Source: Mariaggregatimicrobium sp964498785 (GTDB taxonomy: Bacteria; Zhuqueibacterota; Zhuqueibacteria; Thermofontimicrobiales; Thiofontviventaceae). Taken from it: a DNA stretch of 36,020 nucleotides. Within the stretch, counting starts at the first letter, position 1; every line of letters begins with the position of its first letter. The stretch is taken from the NCBI GenBank assembly GCA_964498785.1, contig CAZCJL010000066.1, forward strand, positions 1-36,020, written 5' to 3'. Below the pieces are notes generated by a model. The model was not told the DNA's origin and did not search any database. It worked only from the letters and a program-made list of their open reading frames with translations. Shown here in pieces: positions 1 through 8,171 of this stretch. A program made the translations under genes and the position numbers.

Positions 1-24
1 ATTCCGGGACAAGCCCGGAATGAC
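1..24. repeat. REP-like palindrome at window start
   Basis: An 8-bp perfect inverted repeat (ATTCCGGG, spacer ACAAG, CCCGGAAT) is followed by GAC. This is the usual form of dispersed intergenic 'CCCGGAATGAC' palindromes found in many bacterial chromosomes. A poorer unit with CCCG/CGGGAAT pairing follows at about 84-107. A related unit in the opposite orientation closes the window near 35971. Genome copy number cannot be judged from here. Confidence 0.55.
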
Positions 25-157
25 ATTTTACAAAAAAATCAAACTTATGATACAGATCCACGAGAAATTACCAACTTTTGGGAATTGCTCCCGAAATAAG
101 CGGGAATGTTTTGAGATGAGTGATTATTTTCTTTAATCATTATGAAAAAGCGATCAA

Positions 158-355
158 TTGAAAATTATGGAACAGCATAGCCAAATCCCAAATAATCGAT
201 TCGTATTTATCAAACGCGGAAATTCAATTATCGCTAAGTCTGTTAAAGATATATTCAGTGTGAAAGGTTCTGTTCCCAAAAGAGAATGGAAGAGCTATTC
301 TGAAATACGGGAACAAGTGAAAATCGAAATTGCGATGCGAATAGTTAAAGCATAA
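158..355 (+). pseudogene. C-terminal remnant of an AbrB/VapB-type antitoxin
   Basis: The 65-residue reading frame has a TTG at 158 and an in-frame ATG at 167. It contains VFIKRGNSIIAKSVKDIFSVKGSV and then SYSEIREQVKIEIAMRIV, split here as 'VFIKRGNSIIAKSV' and 'KDIFSVKGSV'. This resembles the last beta strands and C-terminal helix of AbrB/MazE-fold antitoxins, whose tails often read 'kGSv...sweEiRe...ev'. The expected N-terminal swapped-hairpin segment (a G-Q-[IV]-T-[IL]-P type motif) is absent. An in-frame stop lies at 143-145. An ATG at 142 in another frame ends after 12 codons, so a frameshift or truncation is likely. No PIN or MazF-like toxin gene follows; 361-584 is non-coding. The family call is from motif resemblance only. 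Confidence 0.45.
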
Positions 356-360
356 TTTTA

Positions 361-584
361 TTAAAAGAAAAAAACCATTCCACTTTTACCCCCAGCTCTA
401 AACTCATTATCCACTTCCTCTAAGCGTTGTTCAGTATTCATTTATTCCATTTTCTAATGCTTCACAAAGTTACTCAAATGGATAGTACTAAATAGGATTA
501 ACCCAATATATGTATAATGGATTTCTCTAAAATAATCTAGTTTCAAATTTTTAGATTAAAAATTTGAATATTGTGATAGATCGT
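361..584. other. Intergenic stretch, no supported gene
   Basis: AT-rich sequence between the antitoxin remnant and the end of the BACON lipoprotein gene. A 26-codon minus-strand frame starting at 441 (MNTEQRLEEVDNEF...) could be a remnant of a small coiled-coil gene but is too short to support. The only clear structure is the hairpin at 542-568. Confidence 0.5.
542..568 (-). terminator. AT-rich hairpin after the BACON lipoprotein gene
   Basis: An 11-bp perfect inverted repeat (TTCAAATTTTT, loop AGATT, AAAAATTTGAA) lies 16 nt beyond the stop codon at 585. Its position fits a transcription end for the leftward operon. The stem is AT-rich and no clean U-tract follows on the minus strand, so terminator strength is uncertain. 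Confidence 0.45.
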
Positions 585-3500
585 TTATGGCACTTCAAGA
601 AAAATCAAAACACAATAATTACCTCCATTCGAATCAAAACACGGTATTGTTAAATAATTTCCAGAACTTAAACCTGTTCTATCAATCACCACGGTAATGA
701 CATCTACCTCGGTGGTGGTAGTCCCTGAAGATGGATTAAAGCTTACCCATTGATCGTCTGCCATTGGAGAAATAGACCAGTTCAAGGTCCCTGTACCAGT
801 ATTTGTAATGTTTAATTGTAATTCATTTATTCCGGGATAAAATTCTAAACCAGCTGGCTCAAAATAAAGCTGTGGGTCTTCTTTATTATATACCGAAACA
901 GTTGCGGATATCGTCGTATTCCCCCCATCTGAATAAATATAAATTGTCGCATTATGTTTGCCATTTGTCAAGCCGGATTTATCCCCCGAAACCTGGATCA
1001 GATCGTTTTCCAAAGTCGTCTGGCCACTTTGTGGATCGAAAGACATCCAATCAACATCAGCGCTTACAGACCAATTCAGCACCCCCATACCAATATTTGT
1101 AATTTCAAAATATTTTGTATCCTCCCACAATCCGAAATTGAACTCACTGATATTGACAGAAAGTATCGGCTCAGTTGGAGCCACGGTCATATAAAGAGGT
1201 AAAGCAACTTCCCCTCCGTTCGATTGAATTCGAAGTGCTCGCTCATAAGCTCCTGCTTCAAGTCCGCTACGATCAATTGTTACATCCACAAGGCTATAAT
1301 TTGTTGTTGTCGTCCCACTATTCCGGTCTACCGTCGACCAAGGTGGCAGGTTTGAGATATTCCAATTTAGTTCGCCAGAGCCAGTGTTCTTAATGGCAAA
1401 TGTTTTTTGCGTTTCGTTTGTTCCGAAATCGAGGGAAGTTGGCTCTACCGCAAGGAGTGGATTGGCAGGAACATTTACTAACACCGGCACATTTTGTGTG
1501 CCTCCGTTAGACGATACTGTAATCGATCCCTGATGATCCCCAGGATCGAGAATTTCCCTGTAAATCACCACATAAATCTGATCTGTTTCAGAGGTCGTAC
1601 TACCACTTGTGACATTAACAGATATCCAATTTTGGTTTGGTGTGAGATTCCAAGATAGCGTGCCTCCACCATTATTTCTTATATTCATCCTCATAGAAGT
1701 GAGGGTAGATTCAAAATTTAGCGTAGAAGGAGAAATATACAAAATCGCCGAAGCCTGAACACTAAATAGTATCTGGATTTCTTTTGTTCCTCCATTTGAC
1801 GTGACGGTTAATTTCGCATTATACGAGCCGGCAGCCAATCCATCTCTATCTATCGAGACATTAACCTGGTCGCTTTCGGTGGTTGTTGTACCCGAAGACG
1901 GATTTACACTAACACGAGAACTGTTGGATGAAATATTCCAGGTCAAAGTGCCACTACCACTATTCCTGACGTTAAAACTCATTGATGTTGCAGAGAGTCC
2001 AAAATCCAATATATTCCTGTCTATACTCAAAACTGGCTGCTCCGATACATACATTTTTACAGACACAGTTTTTTCGCCAGCATTTGATGTGAAAGAAATT
2101 ATCCCTTCATGGCTCCCTGCTCCCAAACCGGTGCGATCAACAGTCACAGTCATAATCTGCTTTCCATTTGTTACAGAACCACTCGATGGATTTAATTGCA
2201 TCCAACCCACATTTGATGAAGCCTGCCATGACAAGGTGCCGGATCCAGAATTAGCGATTTCCAATTGTTTTGAAGAGACACTACTGCTGAAATATAGTGT
2301 TGATGGTTGAATTTCAAAAGTTATTGTTTCAGGTACAATTAATCTCACGTGAACTATTTTGATTCCACCATTTGAATTTATTGTAATGAGTCCATCATAC
2401 GAACCGGGATCTAAGTACATTCGATTAACAATAACAGTAATTTCGACTTCCCCGGTTGTTAATGAACCATTTTGAGACGTGACTCCAATCCATTGTTTAT
2501 TGTCCGTAATTGAATAGTTTAATGTGCCCTGTCCTTTATTCATAATTCTAAAAACCTTTCGATCTTCTTTGGTGCCAAAGTCAAGATCGACGGGCTCAAC
2601 ATATAATTCCGGCACACCGGTAACAACCATCGTAACATTAATTGTTACCGAGCCACCATTTGAATTCACAACAACGGTTCCCTGATATGTCCCTGGTGTC
2701 AATCCCTCTCGATTCACAGTCATAGTCACATTATCTGTTTCTGTTCGTGTATCTCCTCTTGTCGGATTGGTTTCTAACCACGAAATATTTTCAGCGATCG
2801 TCCATGTCAACAATCCTGTTCCCGAATTACGAACTTCCATTTGTTTTGATGTTAAATTACTTCCAAAATCGAATGAGGTCAAATTAACAGATAATTTGGG
2901 ACTTTCCGGAACACTTATTTTTACCTGAACATTCTTTGTGCCTACGCTGGAAACTACAGATACACTGCCAATATGTGTACCGGGCTGCAATTCGCTTCTA
3001 TCAACTATGACATTTATATTATCAGTCTCCTTTGTCGTATTGCCAATTGTTGTGTTTAAAATTATCCAATTTTGGTCCTTGCTCAATTCCCATGTAATCA
3101 TACCACTCCCGCTATTTGAAATGAAGAAGTAATCGTTTATTTTTGATTCGCCAAATTCCAATAAAGTTGGAGTCACAGAGAGAACAGGATTTTCGGTTAC
3201 ATTTAAATAAACTTGCACTTCTTTGCTACCGCCATTGGAAGTGATATTAATCTTACCATTGTGGTTACCAGGATCCAGATTATTTCTGGATACGTCAATT
3301 CTTACGCGATCTGTTTCAGCCTTTGTAGTTCCAGTCGATGGAATGATCGATATCCAGCTTTTATCACCTGTTGAATTCCAGTTCAGAGTTCCTGTTCCGG
3401 TGTTTTTAATATCGATATAATCTGTGTTTGCTGTCGATCCAAAATTAAGAGTAGTCGGATTAACATTGAGTAGAGGATTTTCGTTTACCACCATTTTAAT

Positions 3501-4982
3501 GTTAATCGTTTTTTGACCGGCGTTAGAATTGACATAAACATTTCCGTAGTAAGAGCCAGGTTGTTTCCCACTTCTGTTTACAGAAATTATGATTTTATCT
3601 GTTTCGGTTTTAGTATTTCCGCTACTCTTATCAACTGTAATCCAGTCACTATCATCATTAATAGTCCACTCTAGCAATCCGGTGCCAACATTTTTGATAT
3701 TTACTTCTTTTGAATTTTGAGAAGCTCCGAAATCGAGATTTGATTCGCTAACGTATAATTGTGGGATTTCAAATTCGCCATGATCTTGTGCAATGATTAT
3801 TTCGCTGACAGGAAAATTATAATAATACTTTGCTAAATCATAACCCAATACCTGGACTTGAAAACCTACCTCTCCATCAAATCCGGCTTTTAATGCAATA
3901 TCCCAATAAGTATTTGTCGCAGTTCCGTTCCATTGCAAATACGGAAGAATCCCAAAATACGGACCGACGACTCCGTATATATAGATATTCAACCGCGGTT
4001 TTATATATCCACGTATTCCTGATGTCACTTTAGATGACCAAATAGTAGGATGAGCATTGAATTTATTTCCCGGTTTCCATATATTCCGCCACTGAGGAGT
4101 TAATTCACGATCATATTGAGAGCCAACTTCTAAGCTAAATTCATTATCGAATCCACTTTGTATATCCCCATAAGCCCCAATTTCAACTTTATATCCTGCA
4201 TAGAATTCTAAACTAACAACTATCACAATAGGAACAGGTACACCAGCCGGTGTAGGTACCCAGATCGTAACTTCTTTTTCAAATTTTGGAGGTAATTTTA
4301 TTTCTCTCTCGTGATTGATTTCTTTGGTAACTTCGACCAATAAATCAAAGTCACCCTTCAATCTACCAGATGCGATTCCACGGGCGTGATTAATCCCCCA
4401 TACATCAATTTCCAATCCAAAATCTATGTCTGGTTCAAAAGTTATTATGCCTTTGGCAATTGTTATTGATAAATTGCATCCATTGATTACACTGTTATAA
4501 AGTTGATATCCAGAAACGTTAATTCTGTGCTCCTCAAGGCTGAATTCCGGTTCCATCATCGATTTTTTCAAATTTGAGTTAATCATCTCAAGTTTGAAAC
4601 TGGTATCTATTTTTACTTTCTCAAATAATTCTGTTAATCTTGCTTGTTCTGTTTGGCAAACTATTCGATTATCACCAGTCACCTGGAAACTGATCACCTT
4701 TCTCAAATATCCTTTTCCTGTGGACCCTACAATGATGCTACCATCCTGAAATTGATGTTTTTTCCCGGTAAATGAGAAGGTATAAGTACCGGCTGTTGTA
4801 TCTTCCAGTGAGATTGAAGGTTCAGAATCCACAGCGATGACTTTATCCGCTAAAATAGTATTCCTGTTACCAGAGAAATCAGGATCTAATGGATTTGTAT
4901 GCTTCCGATCGTCACAATTTATTACAAAAATTAAGAGTGTTAGTAAGCCAATCGAAATTATTTGATTTTTTAAGCTTCGCAT
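585..4982 (-). CDS. Large lipoprotein with 11 tandem BACON-type repeats
   Basis: About 1,465 residues. The N-terminus MRSLKNQIISIGLLTLLIFVI-NC-DD is a lipoprotein-style signal ending at a Cys, followed by TNPLDPDFSGN, a linker common in FCB-group exported lipoproteins. I start it at the ATG at 4982, preceded by GGAG at 6 nt spacing, rather than the TTG at 4994. Residues ~40-405 form a unique beta-rich region containing 'TYTFSFTG...GSIIVG...GYLRKV' and 'TEQARLTE'. From about residue 408 to the end there are 11 repeats of ~96 residues with consensus 'P.L.V.P..LdFG......i.N.GtGtLnW.i....W..v.p.sGtt..e.d.v.v.vdR.gL.pG.y.g.i.v.SNGG...v.v...V', a BACON/Ig-like fold. Repeat 7 lacks the second Trp (SSRVSVNPSSG). 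Such domains usually act in carbohydrate or mucin adhesion or as spacers. It is the last gene of an operon, 20 nt after its upstream neighbour. The ligand is unknown. Confidence 0.85.
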   Translation of the reverse strand: MRSLKNQIISIGLLTLLIFVINCDDRKHTNPLDPDFSGNRNTILADKVIAVDSEPSISLEDTTAGTYTFSFTGKKHQFQDGSIIVGSTGKGYLRKVISFQVTGDNRIVCQTEQARLTELFEKVKIDTSFKLEMINSNLKKSMMEPEFSLEEHRINVSGYQLYNSVINGCNLSITIAKGIITFEPDIDFGLEIDVWGINHARGIASGRLKGDFDLLVEVTKEINHEREIKLPPKFEKEVTIWVPTPAGVPVPIVIVVSLEFYAGYKVEIGAYGDIQSGFDNEFSLEVGSQYDRELTPQWRNIWKPGNKFNAHPTIWSSKVTSGIRGYIKPRLNIYIYGVVGPYFGILPYLQWNGTATNTYWDIALKAGFDGEVGFQVQVLGYDLAKYYYNFPVSEIIIAQDHGEFEIPQLYVSESNLDFGASQNSKEVNIKNVGTGLLEWTINDDSDWITVDKSSGNTKTETDKIIISVNRSGKQPGSYYGNVYVNSNAGQKTINIKMVVNENPLLNVNPTTLNFGSTANTDYIDIKNTGTGTLNWNSTGDKSWISIIPSTGTTKAETDRVRIDVSRNNLDPGNHNGKINITSNGGSKEVQVYLNVTENPVLSVTPTLLEFGESKINDYFFISNSGSGMITWELSKDQNWIILNTTIGNTTKETDNINVIVDRSELQPGTHIGSVSVVSSVGTKNVQVKISVPESPKLSVNLTSFDFGSNLTSKQMEVRNSGTGLLTWTIAENISWLETNPTRGDTRTETDNVTMTVNREGLTPGTYQGTVVVNSNGGSVTINVTMVVTGVPELYVEPVDLDFGTKEDRKVFRIMNKGQGTLNYSITDNKQWIGVTSQNGSLTTGEVEITVIVNRMYLDPGSYDGLITINSNGGIKIVHVRLIVPETITFEIQPSTLYFSSSVSSKQLEIANSGSGTLSWQASSNVGWMQLNPSSGSVTNGKQIMTVTVDRTGLGAGSHEGIISFTSNAGEKTVSVKMYVSEQPVLSIDRNILDFGLSATSMSFNVRNSGSGTLTWNISSNSSRVSVNPSSGTTTTESDQVNVSIDRDGLAAGSYNAKLTVTSNGGTKEIQILFSVQASAILYISPSTLNFESTLTSMRMNIRNNGGGTLSWNLTPNQNWISVNVTSGSTTSETDQIYVVIYREILDPGDHQGSITVSSNGGTQNVPVLVNVPANPLLAVEPTSLDFGTNETQKTFAIKNTGSGELNWNISNLPPWSTVDRNSGTTTTNYSLVDVTIDRSGLEAGAYERALRIQSNGGEVALPLYMTVAPTEPILSVNISEFNFGLWEDTKYFEITNIGMGVLNWSVSADVDWMSFDPQSGQTTLENDLIQVSGDKSGLTNGKHNATIYIYSDGGNTTISATVSVYNKEDPQLYFEPAGLEFYPGINELQLNITNTGTGTLNWSISPMADDQWVSFNPSSGTTTTEVDVITVVIDRTGLSSGNYLTIPCFDSNGGNYCVLIFLEVP
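588..3765 (-). repeat. Eleven tandem BACON-encoding repeats (~290 bp each)
   Basis: The coding sequence for residues ~408 to the stop is a head-to-tail array of 11 units of about 95-100 codons. Units are clearly homologous but diverged, so the array is old and not a recent slippage expansion. Most conserved are the 'NxGxGxLxW' turn, the 'PSSGTTTTE' loop and 'SNGG' near the end of each unit. The final unit ends two or three residues before the stop, so there is no C-terminal sorting domain. Confidence 0.85.
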
Positions 4983-5002
4983 AATATGCTCCAATTAGAG
5001 TC

Positions 5003-6235
5003 TTACTGTAAAATGGTATTTATAATTCCGGTCAGGATAAAAGTCACCCCGGAAGCTAATAGATATTTCGCCTTTTTATCATGATTCTCAGCATTTTTAT
5101 GGAGTTTAACAACATCCTCAGTAGATTGAGAACTATAGTAATTGTAATAGGTTTGATTTCCCTTCCAGTTGTAATAGTAACTTGCAATCGAGGATGCAAC
5201 TCCAGCTCCAATCAAACTATTGCTAAGCCAATTTCGTTCATGAGAATCATTCTGACCATTGCCCGAAGATAAATTAAAATCATATTGCAAACCAGCTCCA
5301 ACATCCACACTGTAAATATTATCCTTTAAATAGCTAAAGCCTCCCTCAACTGAAATATGCATTGCTTGCTGAATCGGCAACTTAATTCCTGTTGTGAGCT
5401 TTAAAATACCGCCCTTTTTCGATTTGAAACGACTCTCCATATTAAAATTATGATCCCAGATATTGTCAAAATCTCGATAGTAGCTAAAGCCATAACCAAG
5501 ATTTAAACGCAGGAATTTGTATCCAATCAAGACCATTGGAATAACAGCGATTCTCCGCGGAAACGTATAGCTGCTTAGTCCGACATAATTTTCAAATTCT
5601 GACTGTAACCCTTCGATTTGTAATTGAATAAATCGATACTTAATTCTAAAATAGGGAACGGGTTCCATGAACCATCGATCTCCCCATCGATGATTTCCGT
5701 AGCTACTACCAATAGCAATAGAAAGCTTTTGAGGTTCTTTAATACGGTCAGCAGTGACAGATACAGATCTCTTCTCGTAATCAACCAGATATTTTTCCAG
5801 CACCTCAGTATCTTTCGGGAGACCCTCCAAACTGCCCGCCGGACGCTGAATGATGACATTAAACGATTGAGATGCCTCAGCATCAGTTAAATCATTATCA
5901 TCATCACAAAAAACAATAAGTTTTAATTTCATCTCGCTTAAATTTTCAGGTAGTTTTAATGCTTTAAAAATTATTAGATTTGTCACATCGTCAAAGTTAA
6001 CATGTAAATACTTTTCCTTATCTGATTCAAGATAAACCGAATAGTAAAGCCGTTCCGAATTCAAATCTGAAAAATAAGATTCTGAATCCAGTGAAAGATA
6101 GAAGCTTTCAGTTATTTCAAGCTTAATATCTTCAATTTCTTTTAATGGAACAGGTTCTTCATTAGAATCCGCATATAACCTGTCGATAACTAAAACAGCA
6201 TTAAAAAAGGTTAAAATAATGAGACAACGGATCAT
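5003..6235 (-). CDS. Exported beta-rich protein, probable outer-membrane or surface component
   Basis: 410 residues, family not recognised. It begins with a signal-like segment (MIRCLIILTFFNAVLVIDRLYA). Residues ~30-130 ('LEITESFYLSLDSESYFSD...LYYSVYLESDKEKYLHVNFDD') resemble a cadherin/dystroglycan-like Ig fold. Residues ~165-320 are rich in alternating aromatic beta strands (PYFRIKYRFIQLQIEG, MVLIGYKFLRLNLGYGFSYYRDF, MHISVEGGFSYLKDN), typical of outer-membrane barrels. The tail holds a glycine-rich hydrophobic segment, a tyrosine-rich stretch (YYYNWKGNQTYYNYYSSQ) and a terminal hydrophobic helix (YLLASGVTFILTGIINTIL). AAGGA lies 8 nt before the ATG. It sits 39 nt after the small membrane protein and 20 nt before the BACON lipoprotein, so the three are probably co-transcribed and may form one envelope assembly; that is inference. 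Confidence 0.65.
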   Translation of the reverse strand: MIRCLIILTFFNAVLVIDRLYADSNEEPVPLKEIEDIKLEITESFYLSLDSESYFSDLNSERLYYSVYLESDKEKYLHVNFDDVTNLIIFKALKLPENLSEMKLKLIVFCDDDNDLTDAEASQSFNVIIQRPAGSLEGLPKDTEVLEKYLVDYEKRSVSVTADRIKEPQKLSIAIGSSYGNHRWGDRWFMEPVPYFRIKYRFIQLQIEGLQSEFENYVGLSSYTFPRRIAVIPMVLIGYKFLRLNLGYGFSYYRDFDNIWDHNFNMESRFKSKKGGILKLTTGIKLPIQQAMHISVEGGFSYLKDNIYSVDVGAGLQYDFNLSSGNGQNDSHERNWLSNSLIGAGVASSIASYYYNWKGNQTYYNYYSSQSTEDVVKLHKNAENHDKKAKYLLASGVTFILTGIINTILQ

Positions 6236-6274
6236 ATCATTTTTCCTTGTGATTAAAATAATTTTTTAATAGAT

Positions 6275-6703
6275 TCAGTTTTCCAAATTCATTATTTGTT
6301 TATCACTATTCAAGCCTCCTTTTAATTTAGACGATATCACCGACATACTTTTAGAATAAGCCAAAATTACAAAAACAAGCAATAAAGCCACTGGCGGAAT
6401 CCACTTGTTGATATTCAGAATTTGTTTATACTGTTTTTCATTGGTATTTTCTTTTAATTCCTGCAAAAGAGAAAAGCCGAAATCAAAGATATTTTCTTCC
6501 TGTGCCAAATATATCCCGGTAATCATATAAAATTTATCCAGGGCATCTTTTTCTTGAAAAGATCTCTCATACGCTCTCGCCAATAACCTCCCGAACATAT
6601 TATTTGAATTCAGAAGTTTGACAATTACGCCATAGATTGTAGCGTTTAAAAGAATTGATAGAATACAAATAATTGCTAATATAATTATTATGGTTGATTT
6701 CAT
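6275..6703 (-). CDS. Small two-helix membrane protein, first gene of BACON operon
   Basis: 142 residues, not recognised. I start it at the ATG at 6703, which has GGGAG 4 nt upstream; a longer in-frame reading to 6856 adds 51 residues without a comparable ribosome site. There is an N-terminal membrane helix (STIIIILAIICILSILLNATIYGVIV), a soluble helical middle ('ERSFQEKDALDKFYMITGIYLAQEENIFDFGFSLLQELKE') here read as about 85 residues long, and a second membrane helix (WIPPVALLLVFVILAY). This arrangement suggests an inner-membrane protein with one large loop. It precedes the exported protein by 39 nt. No function can be assigned; a support role for export or anchoring of the two downstream proteins is speculative. 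Confidence 0.55.
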   Translation of the reverse strand: MKSTIIIILAIICILSILLNATIYGVIVKLLNSNNMFGRLLARAYERSFQEKDALDKFYMITGIYLAQEENIFDFGFSLLQELKENTNEKQYKQILNINKWIPPVALLLVFVILAYSKSMSVISSKLKGGLNSDKQIMNLEN

Positions 6704-7267
6704 CTGGCTCCCTTTTGGATATAAATATGATCTTATTTTGTTTTCATTGAGTTCATTGGTGATTATATTATTTTGTGTATTTAGTAAAAATGAAAATAAT
6801 CGATCAATATATTTTTGCCCTGGCCTCGCATTTCGCCATTTTTCACTTTTAAACATTCCTTATCAATTATCATACCATAAATTATTTTAATGTAACTTCT
6901 ATGTCGTTCTTAAAAATCAATAACATAGTAAGATAATAAAATATTATTAGAAATAGTTGATGCAAAAATGACACAATCCTGTGTCATTTTTACGATAAAC
7001 AATAAAAATCTATCATTCCAACGACACATCAATTTCAAAGAAAGTGGGTGGATAACATTAAGTGGATTTTTATATTTTAGGTTGGTAAAAATAAAAGACT
7101 GATAATCTCAATTGCTCTGTTTGAGATATAATGCCTTTTAAAAGCTATTTATCATCCATATATTTAAAAATACCTTGATAATTTTAAATATTTTTAATAT
7201 CTTTCATAAGTTGACTTGGAATTACAATAAAAGCATTTCTAATATTAATTTTTTTGGGAGTACGAAC
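6704..7267. other. AT-rich divergent intergenic region
   Basis: This 560-nt region lies between the leftward envelope operon and the rightward small genes, so both units must be transcribed outward from it or nearby. It contains the perfect 12-bp hairpin at 6964-6991. A 31-codon in-frame extension upstream of the 7268 gene (MIILNIFNIF...) has no Shine-Dalgarno and looks like AT-rich noise. I see no other gene. Confidence 0.5.
6964..6991. promoter_or_regulatory. Perfect 12-bp inverted repeat with 4-nt loop
   Basis: AAAAATGACACA, loop ATCC, TGTGTCATTTTT. The A-run on one side and T-run on the other make it look like a bidirectional intrinsic terminator, yet no gene reads into it from either side within about 270 nt. 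Alternatives are an operator for a dimeric regulator in this divergent region, or the terminator of an unannotated small RNA. Confidence 0.5.
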
Positions 7268-7546
7268 ATGGAAATTTTAACAGTTCCTCGCATACTTCGT
7301 GAGAAATTAGGTGAAGATGAAACTGAGTCTTTGATTGAACTCTTAAACAAATCAAACTCGAAACAAAAAGATGATGTACTTTCTTTTGTGGTTGATAAAT
7401 TCGAAAGAAGATTATCCGAAGAATCCTCCAAATTGCAGGTTGAGTTATCTAAAACACGGGCAGATATTATTAAATGGATGTTTATATTTTGGGTTGGTCA
7501 AATTGGGGTGTTGTTGGGAATAATTTTTGGCTTTTTTAAGTCATGA
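7268..7546 (+). CDS. Small coiled-coil protein with C-terminal membrane helix (DUF1640-like)
   Basis: 92 residues starting at the ATG at 7268, preceded by GGGAG at 7 nt. The sequence opens EILTVPRILREKLGEDETESLIELLNK, continues with an acidic/basic heptad helix (DKFERRLSEESSKLQVELSKTRADIIKW) and ends with a membrane span (MFIFWVGQIGVLLGIIFGFF). This matches the plan of small DUF1640/CCDC90-like bacterial proteins ('tvpr.LreKLG.e.teaLv.ll...kaDi.KWmf.fwigqi'). Function in bacteria is not established. It stands alone, 125 nt before the next gene. The family call is from memory of the motif pattern. Confidence 0.7.
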   Translation: MEILTVPRILREKLGEDETESLIELLNKSNSKQKDDVLSFVVDKFERRLSEESSKLQVELSKTRADIIKWMFIFWVGQIGVLLGIIFGFFKS

Positions 7547-7671
7547 ATTTATAGGTTGCTTCAAATTTCAATCCACGCATCCTTCCGTACATTCTAAAAA
7601 TTAATCTAGACAACTACAAAATATTTTAGTAATATAAGATTGCAAGTAATTGTAACTCCAAGGAGACGCAA

Positions 7672-7971
7672 ATGAGTGAATTAAATGAAACCATTAAAAC
7701 TATCTTTGAGCAATCCGATGGTATGAACTCTGAGGAAGCTTTAAAAGAAGTTTCGCTTTTGATCACACTCTCAAAGAGGGATAAATACCGGATGGAATGT
7801 CAATATTTCGAAAAGAAGTATAAAATGAATTTAAACGATTTCGAAAAGCATCTCCACTCCATTTCGAACGCTGAAGATTATGACCAAGAAAATGATTTAA
7901 ACGACTGGGAATTTGCGGTATCTTCGCTAAATTGGTGGCAAAAGCGAATCATGTTTTTTAAAGGGAAATAA
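7672..7971 (+). CDS. Small acidic helical protein, candidate orphan antitoxin
   Basis: 99 residues. A strong AAGGAG lies 6 nt upstream of the ATG. The middle ('LSKRDKYRMECQYFEKKYKMNLNDFEKHLHS') followed by an acidic tail ending 'DLNDWEFAVSSLNWWQKRI' resembles small helical proteins that often precede TumE-like (DUF6516) or other small toxin genes. No such toxin follows: the next gene starts 3 nt later and is a RelB-like antitoxin. It may therefore be an orphaned antitoxin, or a third component of the downstream module. Assignment is inference; no catalytic motif is seen. Confidence 0.55.
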   Translation: MSELNETIKTIFEQSDGMNSEEALKEVSLLITLSKRDKYRMECQYFEKKYKMNLNDFEKHLHSISNAEDYDQENDLNDWEFAVSSLNWWQKRIMFFKGK

Positions 7972-7973
7972 TA

Positions 7974-8171
7974 ATGAAAATGGAAATTGAATCTCAGGAT
8001 TTAAAAGCGTTAATCAAAGAAGCCATCCGGGAAGTTTTAAAAGAAGAAAATTTCAATTACTTCATGAATTCGATTCCTTATGTTTCGAATGAGGAGATGG
8101 ATGATATTCGAAAAATTTACAGGAAGCCCGGTGAGAGAATAGTTGCGGATAGTGAGGATTTAGAGTTATGA
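7974..8171 (+). CDS. RelB-like antitoxin
   Basis: 65 residues, starting 3 nt after the preceding stop. The N-terminal amphipathic helix (DLKALIKEAIREVLKEENF) is followed by 'IPYVSNEEMDDIRKIYRKPGERIVADSEDLEL'. This matches short RelB/ParD-like antitoxins whose tail reads 'ip.vSdeEm.eIe..ygkP....va...e.el'. Its last codons overlap the start of the next frame by an ATGA (8168-8171), the usual translational coupling of antitoxin and toxin. The partner toxin frame is internally deleted, so this antitoxin may no longer have a functional cognate. A second in-frame ATG (codon 3) follows closely. Confidence 0.65.
   Translation: MKMEIESQDLKALIKEAIREVLKEENFNYFMNSIPYVSNEEMDDIRKIYRKPGERIVADSEDLEL

Noticed and set aside
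361..441. 26-codon minus-strand frame (MNTEQRLEEVDNEF...)
   Set aside because: It resembles the start of small coiled-coil proteins, but it is too short and has no supporting context.
1801..2310. A 169-codon plus-strand reading frame antisense to the BACON array, with several similar shorter ones
   Set aside because: They are the complement of regular Ser/Thr/Asn-rich repeat codons, have no ribosome sites and no recognisable domain.
6704..6856. 51-residue N-terminal extension of the small membrane protein (MFKSEKWRNARPGQ...)
   Set aside because: The inner ATG at 6703 has a strong GGGAG site directly before a membrane signal, and the extension has no comparable site.
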